Positions 35,906 to 44,669 of a DNA stretch of 64,000 bases are shown here, in pieces. The notes below the pieces were generated by a model that saw nothing but the letters and a program-made list of their open reading frames with translations, ran no database searches and was not told the origin of the DNA. The stretch comes from Candidatus Planktophila sp. (GTDB lineage Bacteria > Actinomycetota > Actinomycetes > Nanopelagicales > Nanopelagicaceae): positions 1 to 64,000 of the forward strand of contig JAUXRP010000003.1 in the NCBI GenBank assembly GCA_030681675.1, written 5' to 3'. Within the stretch, counting starts at the first letter, position 1; each line of letters starts with the position of its first letter. Both the position numbers and the translations under genes were made by a program.

Positions 35906-36328
35906 CTAGGCCGTATTGACCCACTCATCGGTTCCATCGGTAAAGCGTTGATGCTTCCAGATGGGCAATTTGGCTTTAATCTCATCTACTAAGGCCGAGC
36001 AGGTTTTAAAAGCTGCTTCTCGATGTTCGGCTGAAACTGCAACGCCAAAAGCTGTTTCTCCAATTGCTATGTCGCCATATCTATGCGAAAGCGCTACTTT
36101 CACGACATCGCGCCCATTAAGCAAAGCCGTTGTAATTAATGCAATCTGCTCATGTGCAGTTGGATGAATCTCATATGTCAACGATAAGACTTCTTTGCCT
36201 CCATCATGATTTCTCACATCGCCGCTAAAAACTACTACCGCGCCGGCACGATTATCTCTAACCAGTGCGGCAAGTTGCTCGACTACAATAATGTGCGTCG
36301 TAACATCGGCTCGCATAACCTCTGACAT
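35906..36328 (-). CDS. moaE: Molybdopterin synthase catalytic subunit MoaE
   Basis: This 140-residue MoaE forms molybdopterin synthase with MoaD. Motifs are GAVVVFSGDVRNHDGGKEV, SLTYEIHPTAHEQI (family: YEAY...A), ALSHRYGDIAIGETA and the active-site Lys region AKLPIWKHQRF. It is the last gene of the mobA-moeA-moaC-moaB-moaE operon, sharing one base with moaB. Confidence 0.93.
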   Translation of the reverse strand: MSEVMRADVTTHIIVVEQLAALVRDNRAGAVVVFSGDVRNHDGGKEVLSLTYEIHPTAHEQIALITTALLNGRDVVKVALSHRYGDIAIGETAFGVAVSAEHREAAFKTCSALVDEIKAKLPIWKHQRFTDGTDEWVNTA

Positions 36329-36807
36329 CAGTGGTCTCTACCTTCGAGTTGATCCAATATGTGTGCTGCTACACGCTCAATTATTACTAAGCCATCACGA
36401 ACGGCACCCGGTGATCCGGGCAGATTTATTATGAGTGATGTGCCATTTGTTCCAGTCAATCCTCGTGTTAAATCAGATGTTGGCGTTTTTTCTCTTGAAT
36501 AGGCCCGCATAGCTTCGGCAAAACCCGGAATAGATTTTTCAATGAATGCTGCAGTGGCCTCAGGAGTAACATCCGTCGGCGATACACCCGTGCCGCCAGT
36601 TGTAACGATTAATCTAACCGTGCTCGATAGTGCTTTGGAAATCTCTGCCGAAATAGCTCCAACATCATCGCCAACTACAACTGGAGCACTCACGTCATAT
36701 CCGAGTGCTTCTAAGCCGGCTCGCAACAATTCACCACTTGTATCAGAGTACATACCGCGCGATGCCCGGTCACTAGCGGTAATTACACATGCGCTTCGCT
36801 TGCTCAC
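36328..36807 (-). CDS. moaB: Molybdopterin adenylyltransferase (MogA/MoaB family)
   Basis: This 159-residue protein of the MoCF domain activates molybdopterin by adenylation. It shows VITASDRASRGMYSDTSG, LIVTTGGTGVSPTDVTPEA and NLPGSPGAVRDGL, the usual nucleotide and pterin motifs. It overlaps moaC by 4 bp and moaE by 1 bp. Confidence 0.92.
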   Translation of the reverse strand: MSKRSACVITASDRASRGMYSDTSGELLRAGLEALGYDVSAPVVVGDDVGAISAEISKALSSTVRLIVTTGGTGVSPTDVTPEATAAFIEKSIPGFAEAMRAYSREKTPTSDLTRGLTGTNGTSLIINLPGSPGAVRDGLVIIERVAAHILDQLEGRDH

Positions 36808-37277
36808 GTGCGCGACCAGTCACCGTTCTTACCACCAGACTTTGAATCAATCTGTATATCGGTAATACTCGCAGCAGGGTCTAAAGCTTTAACCATGTCG
36901 ATGATAGTCAGGGCTGCGACGCTAACTGCAGTTAATGCCTCCATTTCTACACCTGTGCGATCTGATGTAATCACACGAGCATTGATAGCCACACCAGTAT
37001 CCGTAATTGATAAGTCAATAGTTATTGAATTGATTGCAATTGGATGTGTGAGCGGAATCAACTCGCTCGTTTTCTTGGCGGCCATAATTCCCGCAATACG
37101 TGCCGTAGATAGGACATCGCCTTTGGGGGTTGTGCCATCTCGCAAAAGTGAGACAACGTGGGATGAGAGATTGACTTTTGCTGATGTATCGGCAATTCGA
37201 ACCGAGATTTCGCGACCGGTAACATCGACCATATTCGCCTCACCGGCCGAATTTAAGTGGGTTAAACCATCGCTCAT
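36804..37277 (-). CDS. moaC: Cyclic pyranopterin monophosphate synthase MoaC
   Basis: This 157-residue MoaC shows GEANMVDVTGREIS, KTSELIPLTHPIAI, the catalytic region TGVEMEALTAVSVAALTIIDM and the C-terminal KSGG. It works after MoaA, which is not encoded in this window. It lies 18 bp downstream of moeA and overlaps moaB by 4 bp. Confidence 0.93.
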   Translation of the reverse strand: MSDGLTHLNSAGEANMVDVTGREISVRIADTSAKVNLSSHVVSLLRDGTTPKGDVLSTARIAGIMAAKKTSELIPLTHPIAINSITIDLSITDTGVAINARVITSDRTGVEMEALTAVSVAALTIIDMVKALDPAASITDIQIDSKSGGKNGDWSRT

Positions 37278-37295
37278 AGAGTTAACTCTAATTCC

Positions 37296-38456
37296 TTAAG
37301 GCAGCGATAGCCAACGGACAGATTCGCCCGCAGCAGTTAACTCTTTAGTAACGACAGCAAATCCAGTTGCATGGGCTAAGCCTCGCAACATTGCCGACCC
37401 TAAATATTGGCCGACTTCAAACTGCCCATTGACAATATTTCCAATAACAAGTCGGGTGAAATCTGCTGGAGCTGTTAACTCGCTTCGGGTTATAACTATT
37501 GGAAGTTCGCTCCCAGATCGTCCCAGCATTGATGCAATTACGGGGGCGCCTAAAGACATTAATGCCACGACCGCTGACTGTGGATTACCGGGCAATCCTA
37601 ATAGCGCGCATTTATTGTGGCGCGCTAAGAGCATTGGGTGGCCCGGACGAACGGCAACGGTATCGATAAGAATCTGTGCATCGATATGTGAGAGTGCATC
37701 ATGGAGAAAATCTCTTGGACCGTGGGCTGTTCCACCCGTTGTTATGACGATATCGGCATTAGCGCAGCCATCATTAATCGCTTGAATCACCAGTGAAATC
37801 TCATCGGAAATGAATTTCGTACTTATAACTTCGCAGCCCAATTTTTCTAACCAGCCTGGGAGTTGTGGACCTAACGCATCACGTACTAATCCATCACTTG
37901 GTACACCCGCCAATTGAATTTCATCTCCAAAGAGAACCAGTGCCACTCGTGGTTTGCGTGTAACCCATAATTGATCTAAGCCAGCGGCAGAGAGCAAGCC
38001 AAGGCTGCCTGGGTTTAGCTCTGTTCCAGCAGCCGCCAAAACATCCCCGGCTTTACACTCATGTGCGGCAGGTCGAATATCTTGATTTTCAAAAACTTCG
38101 CTCTCCAAAATATTTTCACTCACTATGGCAATTTCCCAACGGATAATTCCACGTGTGCCTGTTGGAATTACTGCGCCTGTGGCAATTCCAACTGCATAAC
38201 CTTCAGCTAACTCTCCTTTCATCGGAAGACCCGCTTTAACTTCGCCAATAATTGTCCAAGGTCCATTTCCTGCAACGGCATATCCATCCATCGCTGACGT
38301 TGCATACGTTGGTAAATCACAGAGTGCACGTGCATCTCGAGACAGTGTCCTACCTACACCATTTTTAACCTCGATTAGTTCATCAGGTAAAGATGTAAAA
38401 GATTGTGTGGCGATAGTGCGTGCAACATCCCAGCTTCCTTCAACGAGTGCGCTCAT
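37296..38456 (-). CDS. moeA: Molybdopterin molybdenumtransferase MoeA
   Basis: This 386-residue MoeA inserts molybdate into adenylated molybdopterin. Recognisable are LPTYATSAMDGYAV near residue 50, GAVIPTGTRGIIRWE (family: GAxxPxGADTVV), the MoCF segment VITTGGTAHGPRDFLHDAL and the GLPGNPQSAVVALM motif. The GGTAHGP variant replaces the more common GGVSVGD. It lies 2 bp after mobA. Confidence 0.92.
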   Translation of the reverse strand: MSALVEGSWDVARTIATQSFTSLPDELIEVKNGVGRTLSRDARALCDLPTYATSAMDGYAVAGNGPWTIIGEVKAGLPMKGELAEGYAVGIATGAVIPTGTRGIIRWEIAIVSENILESEVFENQDIRPAAHECKAGDVLAAAGTELNPGSLGLLSAAGLDQLWVTRKPRVALVLFGDEIQLAGVPSDGLVRDALGPQLPGWLEKLGCEVISTKFISDEISLVIQAINDGCANADIVITTGGTAHGPRDFLHDALSHIDAQILIDTVAVRPGHPMLLARHNKCALLGLPGNPQSAVVALMSLGAPVIASMLGRSGSELPIVITRSELTAPADFTRLVIGNIVNGQFEVGQYLGSAMLRGLAHATGFAVVTKELTAAGESVRWLSLP

Positions 38457-38458
38457 AA

Positions 38459-39055
38459 CTACAGACCATCCTTCATGTGTAATGCAAAAGCGATTGCGCG
38501 CTCGAGATCTTCGGTCGTATCGATATCACTTAAAGCTTGTGCAACTTCTTTACTCATTACAATTTCGCGGATGTGGAGATGTGAAAGCATTGTTTGCATT
38601 GATTGCCCATCGGCATTACCCATCAGAGACAATGCCCGCTCCACTGCTTCGACACGATAGATAGCCGCGAGTGATTGCTTAAATCCTTCTGCATCAACAT
38701 ACATGACGGCATCATCGTGCGGCTTCATTGAGTCCATGAGATGTAGTGTGCGAGATACTGCAAATGGCATATCTGTTGCAATGAGAACTACGATTTCGCT
38801 CATGCACACCTCAAGACCGGCTTTGAATCCAGCAAGTGGTCCGCCACCAATGGGGTGTTCTTGCACGCTTCTATAATCTGCATTAAGAATCATTGGATCT
38901 GGCCCAACAATTATTGTGTCGAACTCAGATGGAATCGATGCAAGAATTCGTTCAATCAAACTTACTCCGCCAATTTTTGCTTGTGATTTATCAGAGCCGA
39001 AACGTTTGCTCGTGCCACCAGTTAAAATTATGACGCTCGCGCTATTGGATTGCAT
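38459..39055 (-). CDS. mobA: Molybdenum cofactor guanylyltransferase MobA
   Basis: This is a 198-residue nucleotidyltransferase (from ATG 39055). The GTP loop is ILTGGTSKRFGSDKSQAKIGG (read from about residue 9), followed by GGGPLAGFKAGL and IATDMPFAV. MobA makes the guanylated (bis-MGD) cofactor that formate dehydrogenase needs, so it links this operon to fdsABG. The frame is open to 39196, but ATG 39055 starts just before the GTP loop, as in the family. The start is back to back with the divergent metallophosphoesterase. Confidence 0.88.
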   Translation of the reverse strand: MQSNSASVIILTGGTSKRFGSDKSQAKIGGVSLIERILASIPSEFDTIIVGPDPMILNADYRSVQEHPIGGGPLAGFKAGLEVCMSEIVVLIATDMPFAVSRTLHLMDSMKPHDDAVMYVDAEGFKQSLAAIYRVEAVERALSLMGNADGQSMQTMLSHLHIREIVMSKEVAQALSDIDTTEDLERAIAFALHMKDGL

Positions 39056-40630
39056 ATGGCTAGGATACTGACTATGGCTTTTGGACGGGGTGAGGCTAAC
39101 GCCCTTGGTTGGCGCGATATTGTTGAAATTGCGCAGGAAGAACACACTGGTCACACCTTTCCGAAAAAAAGCACTCCCCTGCTTCTCATGCACCATCTCT
39201 CTGATCTACATGTTTGTGATGCACAGTCACCGACTCGTCCTGAGTATTTAGATCGTTGGGCCGATCCCGATAGCCCAATACGTGAAAAAGTTGGAACAAT
39301 AGGAACGTACCGTCCACATTCAATGTTATCCCCGCATGTCGTGGAGGCGATGATTCAATCGCTCAATGCCATTACATCAGGCCCGCTCTCTGGCCATGCA
39401 ATAGATGCAGCAATTATTACTGGTGACACAACTGATAATGCGCAGTTAAATGAAGTGAGTTGGTATTTGGCACTTCTCGATGGTTTAGATTTTAGACCAG
39501 ACTCCGGAAACTACGAATGTTATGAAGGTGTCATAGATGAAGGTGTTGAGAATTACGATCTTCGTTACTGGCATCCTCATGGGACTCCCCCTGGCAATGA
39601 AAATGATGATGCTCGGGCCAAATATGGCTTCCCAGTTATCCCTAATCTTCTGAACTCATGCCGCAAACCCTTCAAAGCTACTGGGTTAAAATTTCCTTGG
39701 TATGCAGTTCACGGAAATCACGATGCACTTTTGCAAGGCACGGTTGCACCTGCACCGGCAATAAATAATGAGATGATCGGTAACAAGCGATACATCGGCT
39801 TACCTTCAGATGTAACTCTTGCCGATGTCCTTACAAGTTTTCAAGAGATTGGCCCCGCCAGTTATCCTGATGCATTTGATGCTCCATATGTTGAGGTAAG
39901 TGCAGATATCGAAAGACGAGCAGTCGAGCGTGGCGAATTTGCAGCAATGCATTTGGCCTCACCTGGTTTGCCTGTAGGTCATGGATTCACGGCGGTAAAT
40001 GTTGATAAGAAACACATGTATTACTCAACACAGATCGGTAAAGTAAAGCTAATAGTTATTGACAGTGTCAATCACTTCGGTGGTTGGCAAGGCTCGCTAG
40101 ATGTAGAACAGTTTGAATGGTTAGAACGTGAAGTTGCTTCAGCAGATAGGCCGGTAGTTCTAGCCTCCCATCATCCATTGAGCAAGATGTTTAATAGTTA
40201 CGCACCGATAGGTAAGCGAGTATGTGTTGAAGAGATTCAGGAGATGCTATTGAAATATCCGGGCATAATCGCCTGGTTTGCCGGTCACGAACATCGCCAC
40301 CACATAAAGTGGATTGGACCCGAAGAAGAAGTGCGTGGTTTCTGGCAGATAGAAACGGCCTCGCATGCTGATTGGCCACAACAATCACGCACAATTGAAA
40401 TCGTTCAGGATGAGCTTGGAGATATTTACTGTGGACTAACTGTAATCGATCATTTAGGGGGGGCTCAATTTGGTGATGCAAGCGAGCCAGTTGAGATGGC
40501 AGCTCTTTCAAGAGCACTGAGTGCAAACATTTGGCAGAAGAGAGCGGAGTTAGGCGCAACCCACGATGTTAACTGGTGGTGCGGGCGGCCAACAGATCGC
40601 AACGTCGTTTTAAAAATTAGTAAACCTTAA
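39056..40630 (+). CDS. Metallophosphoesterase, PPA1498-like family
   Basis: This is a roughly 524-residue calcineurin-like phosphoesterase. The two-metal site motifs are LSDLHVCDAQSP, ITGDTTDN, VHGNHD, ASHHPLSKM and GHEHRHHI. Length and the long insert between the second and third motifs match the actinobacterial PPA1498-type family; the substrate is unknown. Possible starts are TTG 39050, ATG 39056 and ATG 39074. The first two leave almost no untranslated space against the divergent mobA ATG, so transcription may be leaderless. Confidence 0.8.
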   Translation: MARILTMAFGRGEANALGWRDIVEIAQEEHTGHTFPKKSTPLLLMHHLSDLHVCDAQSPTRPEYLDRWADPDSPIREKVGTIGTYRPHSMLSPHVVEAMIQSLNAITSGPLSGHAIDAAIITGDTTDNAQLNEVSWYLALLDGLDFRPDSGNYECYEGVIDEGVENYDLRYWHPHGTPPGNENDDARAKYGFPVIPNLLNSCRKPFKATGLKFPWYAVHGNHDALLQGTVAPAPAINNEMIGNKRYIGLPSDVTLADVLTSFQEIGPASYPDAFDAPYVEVSADIERRAVERGEFAAMHLASPGLPVGHGFTAVNVDKKHMYYSTQIGKVKLIVIDSVNHFGGWQGSLDVEQFEWLEREVASADRPVVLASHHPLSKMFNSYAPIGKRVCVEEIQEMLLKYPGIIAWFAGHEHRHHIKWIGPEEEVRGFWQIETASHADWPQQSRTIEIVQDELGDIYCGLTVIDHLGGAQFGDASEPVEMAALSRALSANIWQKRAELGATHDVNWWCGRPTDRNVVLKISKP

Positions 40631-41118
40631 AGTGAGCGAATTATTGATCTCTCAATCACGTGAGTCGAACGTAAAATAATCAAAATAATGACCGTTAAAC
40701 CCCCACCTGCAATTTGAAAACCAAGGCCAACGGCGACTCCTACTGCCGCAGTTGAAAATACGGTAGCTGCAGTTGTCACACCTTGAATTCCTGATGAATG
40801 TTTATCGGTGAAAATTAAACCCGCACCTAGAAAACCAATGCCCGTTATGATTGCATGAAGGGCTCTAGTAGGGTCGCCGTCCTGTGTCGCATCATTGATA
40901 ATGGCACCTATTGTGACAATTGCCGCTGATGCCGAGCCTACTAATGCCATCGTGCGAGGGCCAGCCGATTTTCCTGCACGATCGCGCTCCCAACCAATGA
41001 GTGAGCCAAAGAAAGCGGCAATTGAAGCATTGATAATCACAGATAGTTGTTGCCACACATCAATTGAGTGAAGGTCAATCATTGACTCAGGGTAGTGGTT
41101 TTCGTGCAGTTGAGCCAT
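40627..41118 (-). CDS. MgtC/SapB-family membrane protein
   Basis: This is a 163-residue (from ATG 41118) MgtC/SapB-type protein with four or five hydrophobic segments. The family stretch LIGWERDRAGKSAGPRTMALV and GIGFLGAGLIF is present. Such proteins are linked to magnesium homeostasis and modulation of the F-ATPase; the role here is unproven. The open frame reaches 41157 and would overlap the divergent gene at 41143, so I use the internal ATG. Its 3' end overlaps the convergent phosphoesterase stop by 4 bp. Confidence 0.8.
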   Translation of the reverse strand: MAQLHENHYPESMIDLHSIDVWQQLSVIINASIAAFFGSLIGWERDRAGKSAGPRTMALVGSASAAIVTIGAIINDATQDGDPTRALHAIITGIGFLGAGLIFTDKHSSGIQGVTTAATVFSTAAVGVAVGLGFQIAGGGLTVIILIILRSTHVIERSIIRSL

Positions 41119-41142
41119 GATTTCGCCGTATAGAATTGCGTT

Positions 41143-41439
41143 ATGAGCCAATATCAAATCATGCGGTGGCGAGAAATCCCTTCAATGGTAATTGCGCGTG
41201 AGGGCGAAACAACAATCAAGGTAATGCTGGCCTCACGTTTTCAAGAGGCGATTGATGAGGCTGCGATGCGCCTTGGCGACATTGATGCCGATGCTTACAC
41301 CGCCGGCTGGAATCGAGATCCATGGGTTGAGGCGGAAGAGGTTCCCGATATTTTGGCGACCACAATTGCAACTGAGTTAGAGAGTGAATTGAGTGAAGAA
41401 AAATTAGAGGAGCTAATAAAGGCTATGGGAGATAAATAA
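41143..41439 (+). CDS. Small 'virulence factor' family protein (PF13769-like)
   Basis: This 98-residue soluble protein begins YQIMRWREIPSMVIAR and contains AYTAGWNRD and an acidic helical C-terminus. It resembles the family named 'virulence factor', a name without biochemical basis. From memory, this family recurs next to methyl-THF/corrinoid methyltransferase genes in other bacteria, which fits its one-base overlap with the homocysteine methyltransferase gene here. There is no obvious ribosome site; a -10-like TAGAAT sits at 41131-41136, so the mRNA may be leaderless. Its function is unknown, and a small partner of methyl transfer is the working idea. Confidence 0.72.
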   Translation: MSQYQIMRWREIPSMVIAREGETTIKVMLASRFQEAIDEAAMRLGDIDADAYTAGWNRDPWVEAEEVPDILATTIATELESELSEEKLEELIKAMGDK

Positions 41440-42317
41440 TGTCAACTATCTACGAAGCGCTCGCACAAGCAACGCTTGCATCCGATGGCGCAATGGGAAC
41501 AATGTTGCAAGAGCGTGGATTAACCGACGGTGGCGCCCCTGAATTATGGAACGTCGAAAAACGAGATGAAATCGATGCGGTGTTAGAGGCTTACGCGGCA
41601 GCAGGTGCGCGTTTTATCACTACAAATACTTTCGGTGGAACTCATGGTCGCCTTGCGATGCACGGTCTTGAAGATCGTGTCTTTGAACTTAATAAGGCAG
41701 GGGCTGAAATTGCACGTGCAGTGGCCGATCGTCATCCTGGCTGTTTTGTTATGGGTGACATAGGACCATCTGGAGATCTCATGGAGCCAATGGGCACAAT
41801 GACCCTTGAGAGTGGTCAAGCTCTATTTGCCGAACAGATTCGTGGCTTAGTCGCTGGTGGTGTCGATGCAATCCTCATTGAAACGATGTCTGATCTAGGC
41901 GAAGTTGAAGCCGCTGTAAATGCCGCTAATGAAGTTGCACCTGGTATGCCAATAATTGCAACTATGAGTTTTGATACAAATCTTCGAACCATGATGGGAG
42001 TAAAGCCAGGTATCGCGGTTACCCACTTAGCCGCTTTGGGCGTACGTATTATTGGCGCAAACTGCGGACGTGGGACCGATGAGATGCAGGTAATTGCACA
42101 AGAGATGGTTAACGCTCGCCCAGATGGTGTCTTTATCATTACGCAATCAAATGCGGGCTTACCTAAACTTCACGGTGATGAGTTTATTTATGATGGAACT
42201 CCTGAAGAGATGGCAAAGTATGCAGCCAAGATGAAAGCTATGGGTGTCAATATTGTTGGCTCTTGCTGTGGTTCATCACCTGCACATACGGCAGCAATTG
42301 CCGCCGCATTGGCTTAA
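41439..42317 (+). CDS. Homocysteine S-methyltransferase-family protein (BHMT/MetH N-domain-like)
   Basis: This is a 292-residue TIM barrel of the homocysteine methyltransferase family. The zinc site is Cys209 in GANCGRG and Cys276-Cys277 in GSCCGSSP; the substrate region ITTNTFGGTHGRL and LIETMSDLGE are typical. No cobalamin or folate domains are attached, so the methyl donor must be a small molecule (betaine, S-methylmethionine) or a separate methyl-corrinoid or methyl-THF protein. It lies 6 kb from the corrinoid operon and could draw betaine-derived methyl into methionine. It is coupled to the small protein upstream by a one-base overlap. Confidence 0.87.
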   Translation: MSTIYEALAQATLASDGAMGTMLQERGLTDGGAPELWNVEKRDEIDAVLEAYAAAGARFITTNTFGGTHGRLAMHGLEDRVFELNKAGAEIARAVADRHPGCFVMGDIGPSGDLMEPMGTMTLESGQALFAEQIRGLVAGGVDAILIETMSDLGEVEAAVNAANEVAPGMPIIATMSFDTNLRTMMGVKPGIAVTHLAALGVRIIGANCGRGTDEMQVIAQEMVNARPDGVFIITQSNAGLPKLHGDEFIYDGTPEEMAKYAAKMKAMGVNIVGSCCGSSPAHTAAIAAALA

Positions 42318-42326
42318 TGAACCGCA

Positions 42327-43235
42327 ATGAACTTTAATAAAGTAATTCTGTACTACGGTTTTGCTCCCATTTCAGATCCTGAGGCCGTAAAGCTGTGGCA
42401 AAAAACTCTGTGCGAATCCCTCAACATAAAGGGGCGAATTCTCATTTCGCCTCACGGAATTAACGGCACATTAGGTGGTGCTATGGATGATATAAAAAAG
42501 TACATCAAGAACACACGTCAGTATCCAGGATTTAAAAAAATCGATTTTAAGTGGTCCGAAGGTACTGGCAAGGATTTTCCAAAGTTGAAGATAAAAGTAA
42601 AGGATGAACTCGTTGCTTTTGGCAACCCCGACGAAATTAAAGTCGATGTGAATGGTGTAATCGGTGGAGGCGTGCATCTGCGACCGGAGGAGGTCAATAA
42701 GTTAGTAGAAGAGCGTGGCGACGATGTATTTTTCTTCGATGGCAGAAACGCTTTTGAAGCTAAAGTCGGTAAATTTAAAAATGCCGTTGTACCAGATATC
42801 ACGACATCCCATGATTTTGTAAAAGAGATTGAAAGTGGCAAGTACGATCACATGAAAGATAAGCCCGTGGTTACTTACTGCACAGGTGGGATTCGATGTG
42901 AAATTCTCTCAGTAGTAATGAAAAATCGTGGATTTAAAGAGGTGTATCAAATCAAGGGCGGCATTGTTCGCTATGGCAATACTTTTGGCGATGACGGACT
43001 TTGGGAGGGCTCGTTATACACATTTGATGATCGTTTGACAATTGATTTCAGCGATCATACAAAATTAATTGGCAAATGCGCACACTGCAATGGAGCGACG
43101 AAAGAGTTTAGAAACTGCCAAAAGGCAGAGTGCCATCAATTAGTTCTACTGTGCGATGCTTGCTATGAATCTCATGTGGACCGTCCCTGCAAGCATGACC
43201 GTGAAATTAAGCGCAACCGCGAACTGATCGGCTAA
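42327..43235 (+). CDS. trhO: tRNA uridine hydroxylase TrhO (rhodanese-like)
   Basis: This 302-residue YceA/UPF0176 protein makes 5-hydroxyuridine at tRNA position 34 in studied bacteria. It has an N-terminal acylphosphatase-like domain (YYGFAPI, ISPHGINGTLGG), then a rhodanese domain with the catalytic loop TYCTGGIRCE (about 188-197). A C-terminal Cys-rich Zn-like region follows (CAHCNGATKEFRNCQKAEC, CDACYE). The codons are more A-rich (many AAA/AAG) than in its neighbours. It is convergent with the CoA-transferase gene, overlapping by 4 bp. Confidence 0.9.
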   Translation: MNFNKVILYYGFAPISDPEAVKLWQKTLCESLNIKGRILISPHGINGTLGGAMDDIKKYIKNTRQYPGFKKIDFKWSEGTGKDFPKLKIKVKDELVAFGNPDEIKVDVNGVIGGGVHLRPEEVNKLVEERGDDVFFFDGRNAFEAKVGKFKNAVVPDITTSHDFVKEIESGKYDHMKDKPVVTYCTGGIRCEILSVVMKNRGFKEVYQIKGGIVRYGNTFGDDGLWEGSLYTFDDRLTIDFSDHTKLIGKCAHCNGATKEFRNCQKAECHQLVLLCDACYESHVDRPCKHDREIKRNRELIG

Positions 43236-44458
43236 AGCAAACCAAACTCAGCCGCTTTTGCCACTAACTCCTCACGCACACTTGGGTGTGCAGCTTTGTG
43301 AATAATGTTTATAGCTTGATCGTTTTGTGAATGTCCAAAACAGGCCGCTACACCTTGCTCAGTAACAACAAATGAATGTTGAAAATGCGTGATATTACTT
43401 TGCAGACGAGGCACAATAGTAGAAACATCGGCCTTGGGGTGCCATGAAGGTAGCGCTACGAAAGACTGGCCACCTCGACTGTGAAGTGCGCCAACAATGA
43501 AATCCGTTGAACCTCCAAAGCCACTATAAATTTCTCCTCGTACATGACTGGCGTTGGCTTGATCAAACAAATCAACCTCAAGGGCGCTATTAATAGATAC
43601 CATCTTCGCTTGACGGGCGATTTGAGATGGGTCATTTGTGCGCTCTGTCCGAAGCATTCGAACTTTCTTATTTAAATCAAGCCATTGATATAACTCGCTT
43701 GTTCCAAAGATGAAAGAGGCAGTAATGAGAATCTCCTCATCGAGGGTACCTGCGCGGCTTAATTCGAGAACACCATCTGAAAACATCTCCGTCCAGATTC
43801 GCAGACCTATGCGCCCCTTTAGCGCCATAAGAACCGCGTCTGGCACTCCCCCGATTCCTAACTGTAACGTCGAGTTGTCTTCAATTAAGCTAGCGATGCG
43901 ACTTCCGATTTGGGCTTGTATATCTGTGATTGGCGCTGCGGGTTTCTCTTGCAACGGTTCATCAACTTCTACAAGATAGTCGATTTCGCTATCGTAAATC
44001 TGTGCGTCACCATAGGTATACGGCATCTGCTTATTAGATTGGGCAATGACGACCCCTCCATGAGCACGTGCCGTTTCAATAGATCGTGGCAGAATGTTGA
44101 CTTCAGTTCCAAGGCTCACGGTATCGAAGCGTTGCTGGGAAGTATGTAGGAAAACTACATCAGGGCGATAAAAGTTTCGAATCAAAACTGGAAGTAATGA
44201 GAGACGAGATGGAATGTAATCTAACCGTTCGTGGTGTCGCATTGCTGGACCTACGAATGCAGTTTCAAACCTAATGCCCTCTCGATCTGGAATATCACCA
44301 TGGGCATTGAGCATATGCAGTCTGAACTCTGGAATAACTTCATCGGCAATTTTCAAAAGCGTCCGGGGGGCCGAAAAATTACCTGACGCGATAATGCGGG
44401 GATTGCTAGGCAAATTGGCGAGAATAGATTTTAGCTGCTCCGAATTAACTACTCTCAT
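43232..44458 (-). CDS. Acetyl-CoA hydrolase/CoA-transferase family protein
   Basis: This 408-residue class I CoA-transferase is related to 4-hydroxybutyrate CoA-transferase and acetyl-CoA hydrolase. Segments seen are LQLGIGGVPDAVL, the catalytic Glu region WTEMFSDGVLEL, YSGFGGSTDFIVGA and the C-terminal VTEQGVAACFG. It probably moves CoA between acetate and a small carboxylic acid. It stands alone, with tRNA genes upstream on the same strand, so context adds nothing on the substrate. Confidence 0.85.
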   Translation of the reverse strand: MRVVNSEQLKSILANLPSNPRIIASGNFSAPRTLLKIADEVIPEFRLHMLNAHGDIPDREGIRFETAFVGPAMRHHERLDYIPSRLSLLPVLIRNFYRPDVVFLHTSQQRFDTVSLGTEVNILPRSIETARAHGGVVIAQSNKQMPYTYGDAQIYDSEIDYLVEVDEPLQEKPAAPITDIQAQIGSRIASLIEDNSTLQLGIGGVPDAVLMALKGRIGLRIWTEMFSDGVLELSRAGTLDEEILITASFIFGTSELYQWLDLNKKVRMLRTERTNDPSQIARQAKMVSINSALEVDLFDQANASHVRGEIYSGFGGSTDFIVGALHSRGGQSFVALPSWHPKADVSTIVPRLQSNITHFQHSFVVTEQGVAACFGHSQNDQAINIIHKAAHPSVREELVAKAAEFGLL

Positions 44459-44522
44459 GCCATCATTCTAGGCCAGAGCAGGTACTTACAAATCCTTAAA
44501 ACTTCAAAGATGAAACCAAACG

Positions 44523-44595
44523 TAGCCCCGAAGGGATTCGAACCCTCGTAGCTGACTTGAGAAGCCAGAGTCCTAGGCCGCTAGACGACGGGGCC
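44523..44595 (-). tRNA. tRNA-Glu (CTC)
   Basis: This is a 73-nt cloverleaf on the minus strand. The acceptor arm GGCCCCG pairs with CGGGGCT (a G-U closes position 1-72) and the discriminator is A. The anticodon stem CTGGC/GTCAG holds loop TTCTCAA, giving anticodon CTC. The T arm contains GGTTCGAATCC. CCA is not encoded. It lies 74 bp downstream of tRNA-Gln and after gltX, on the same strand. Confidence 0.95.
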
Positions 44596-44669
44596 GTGCC
44601 TTTTAATATCTTTTATAACTAGGACAAAACATACTTATTTAATTGTAGAGCGTTGTAGAGCTTAGTTCG

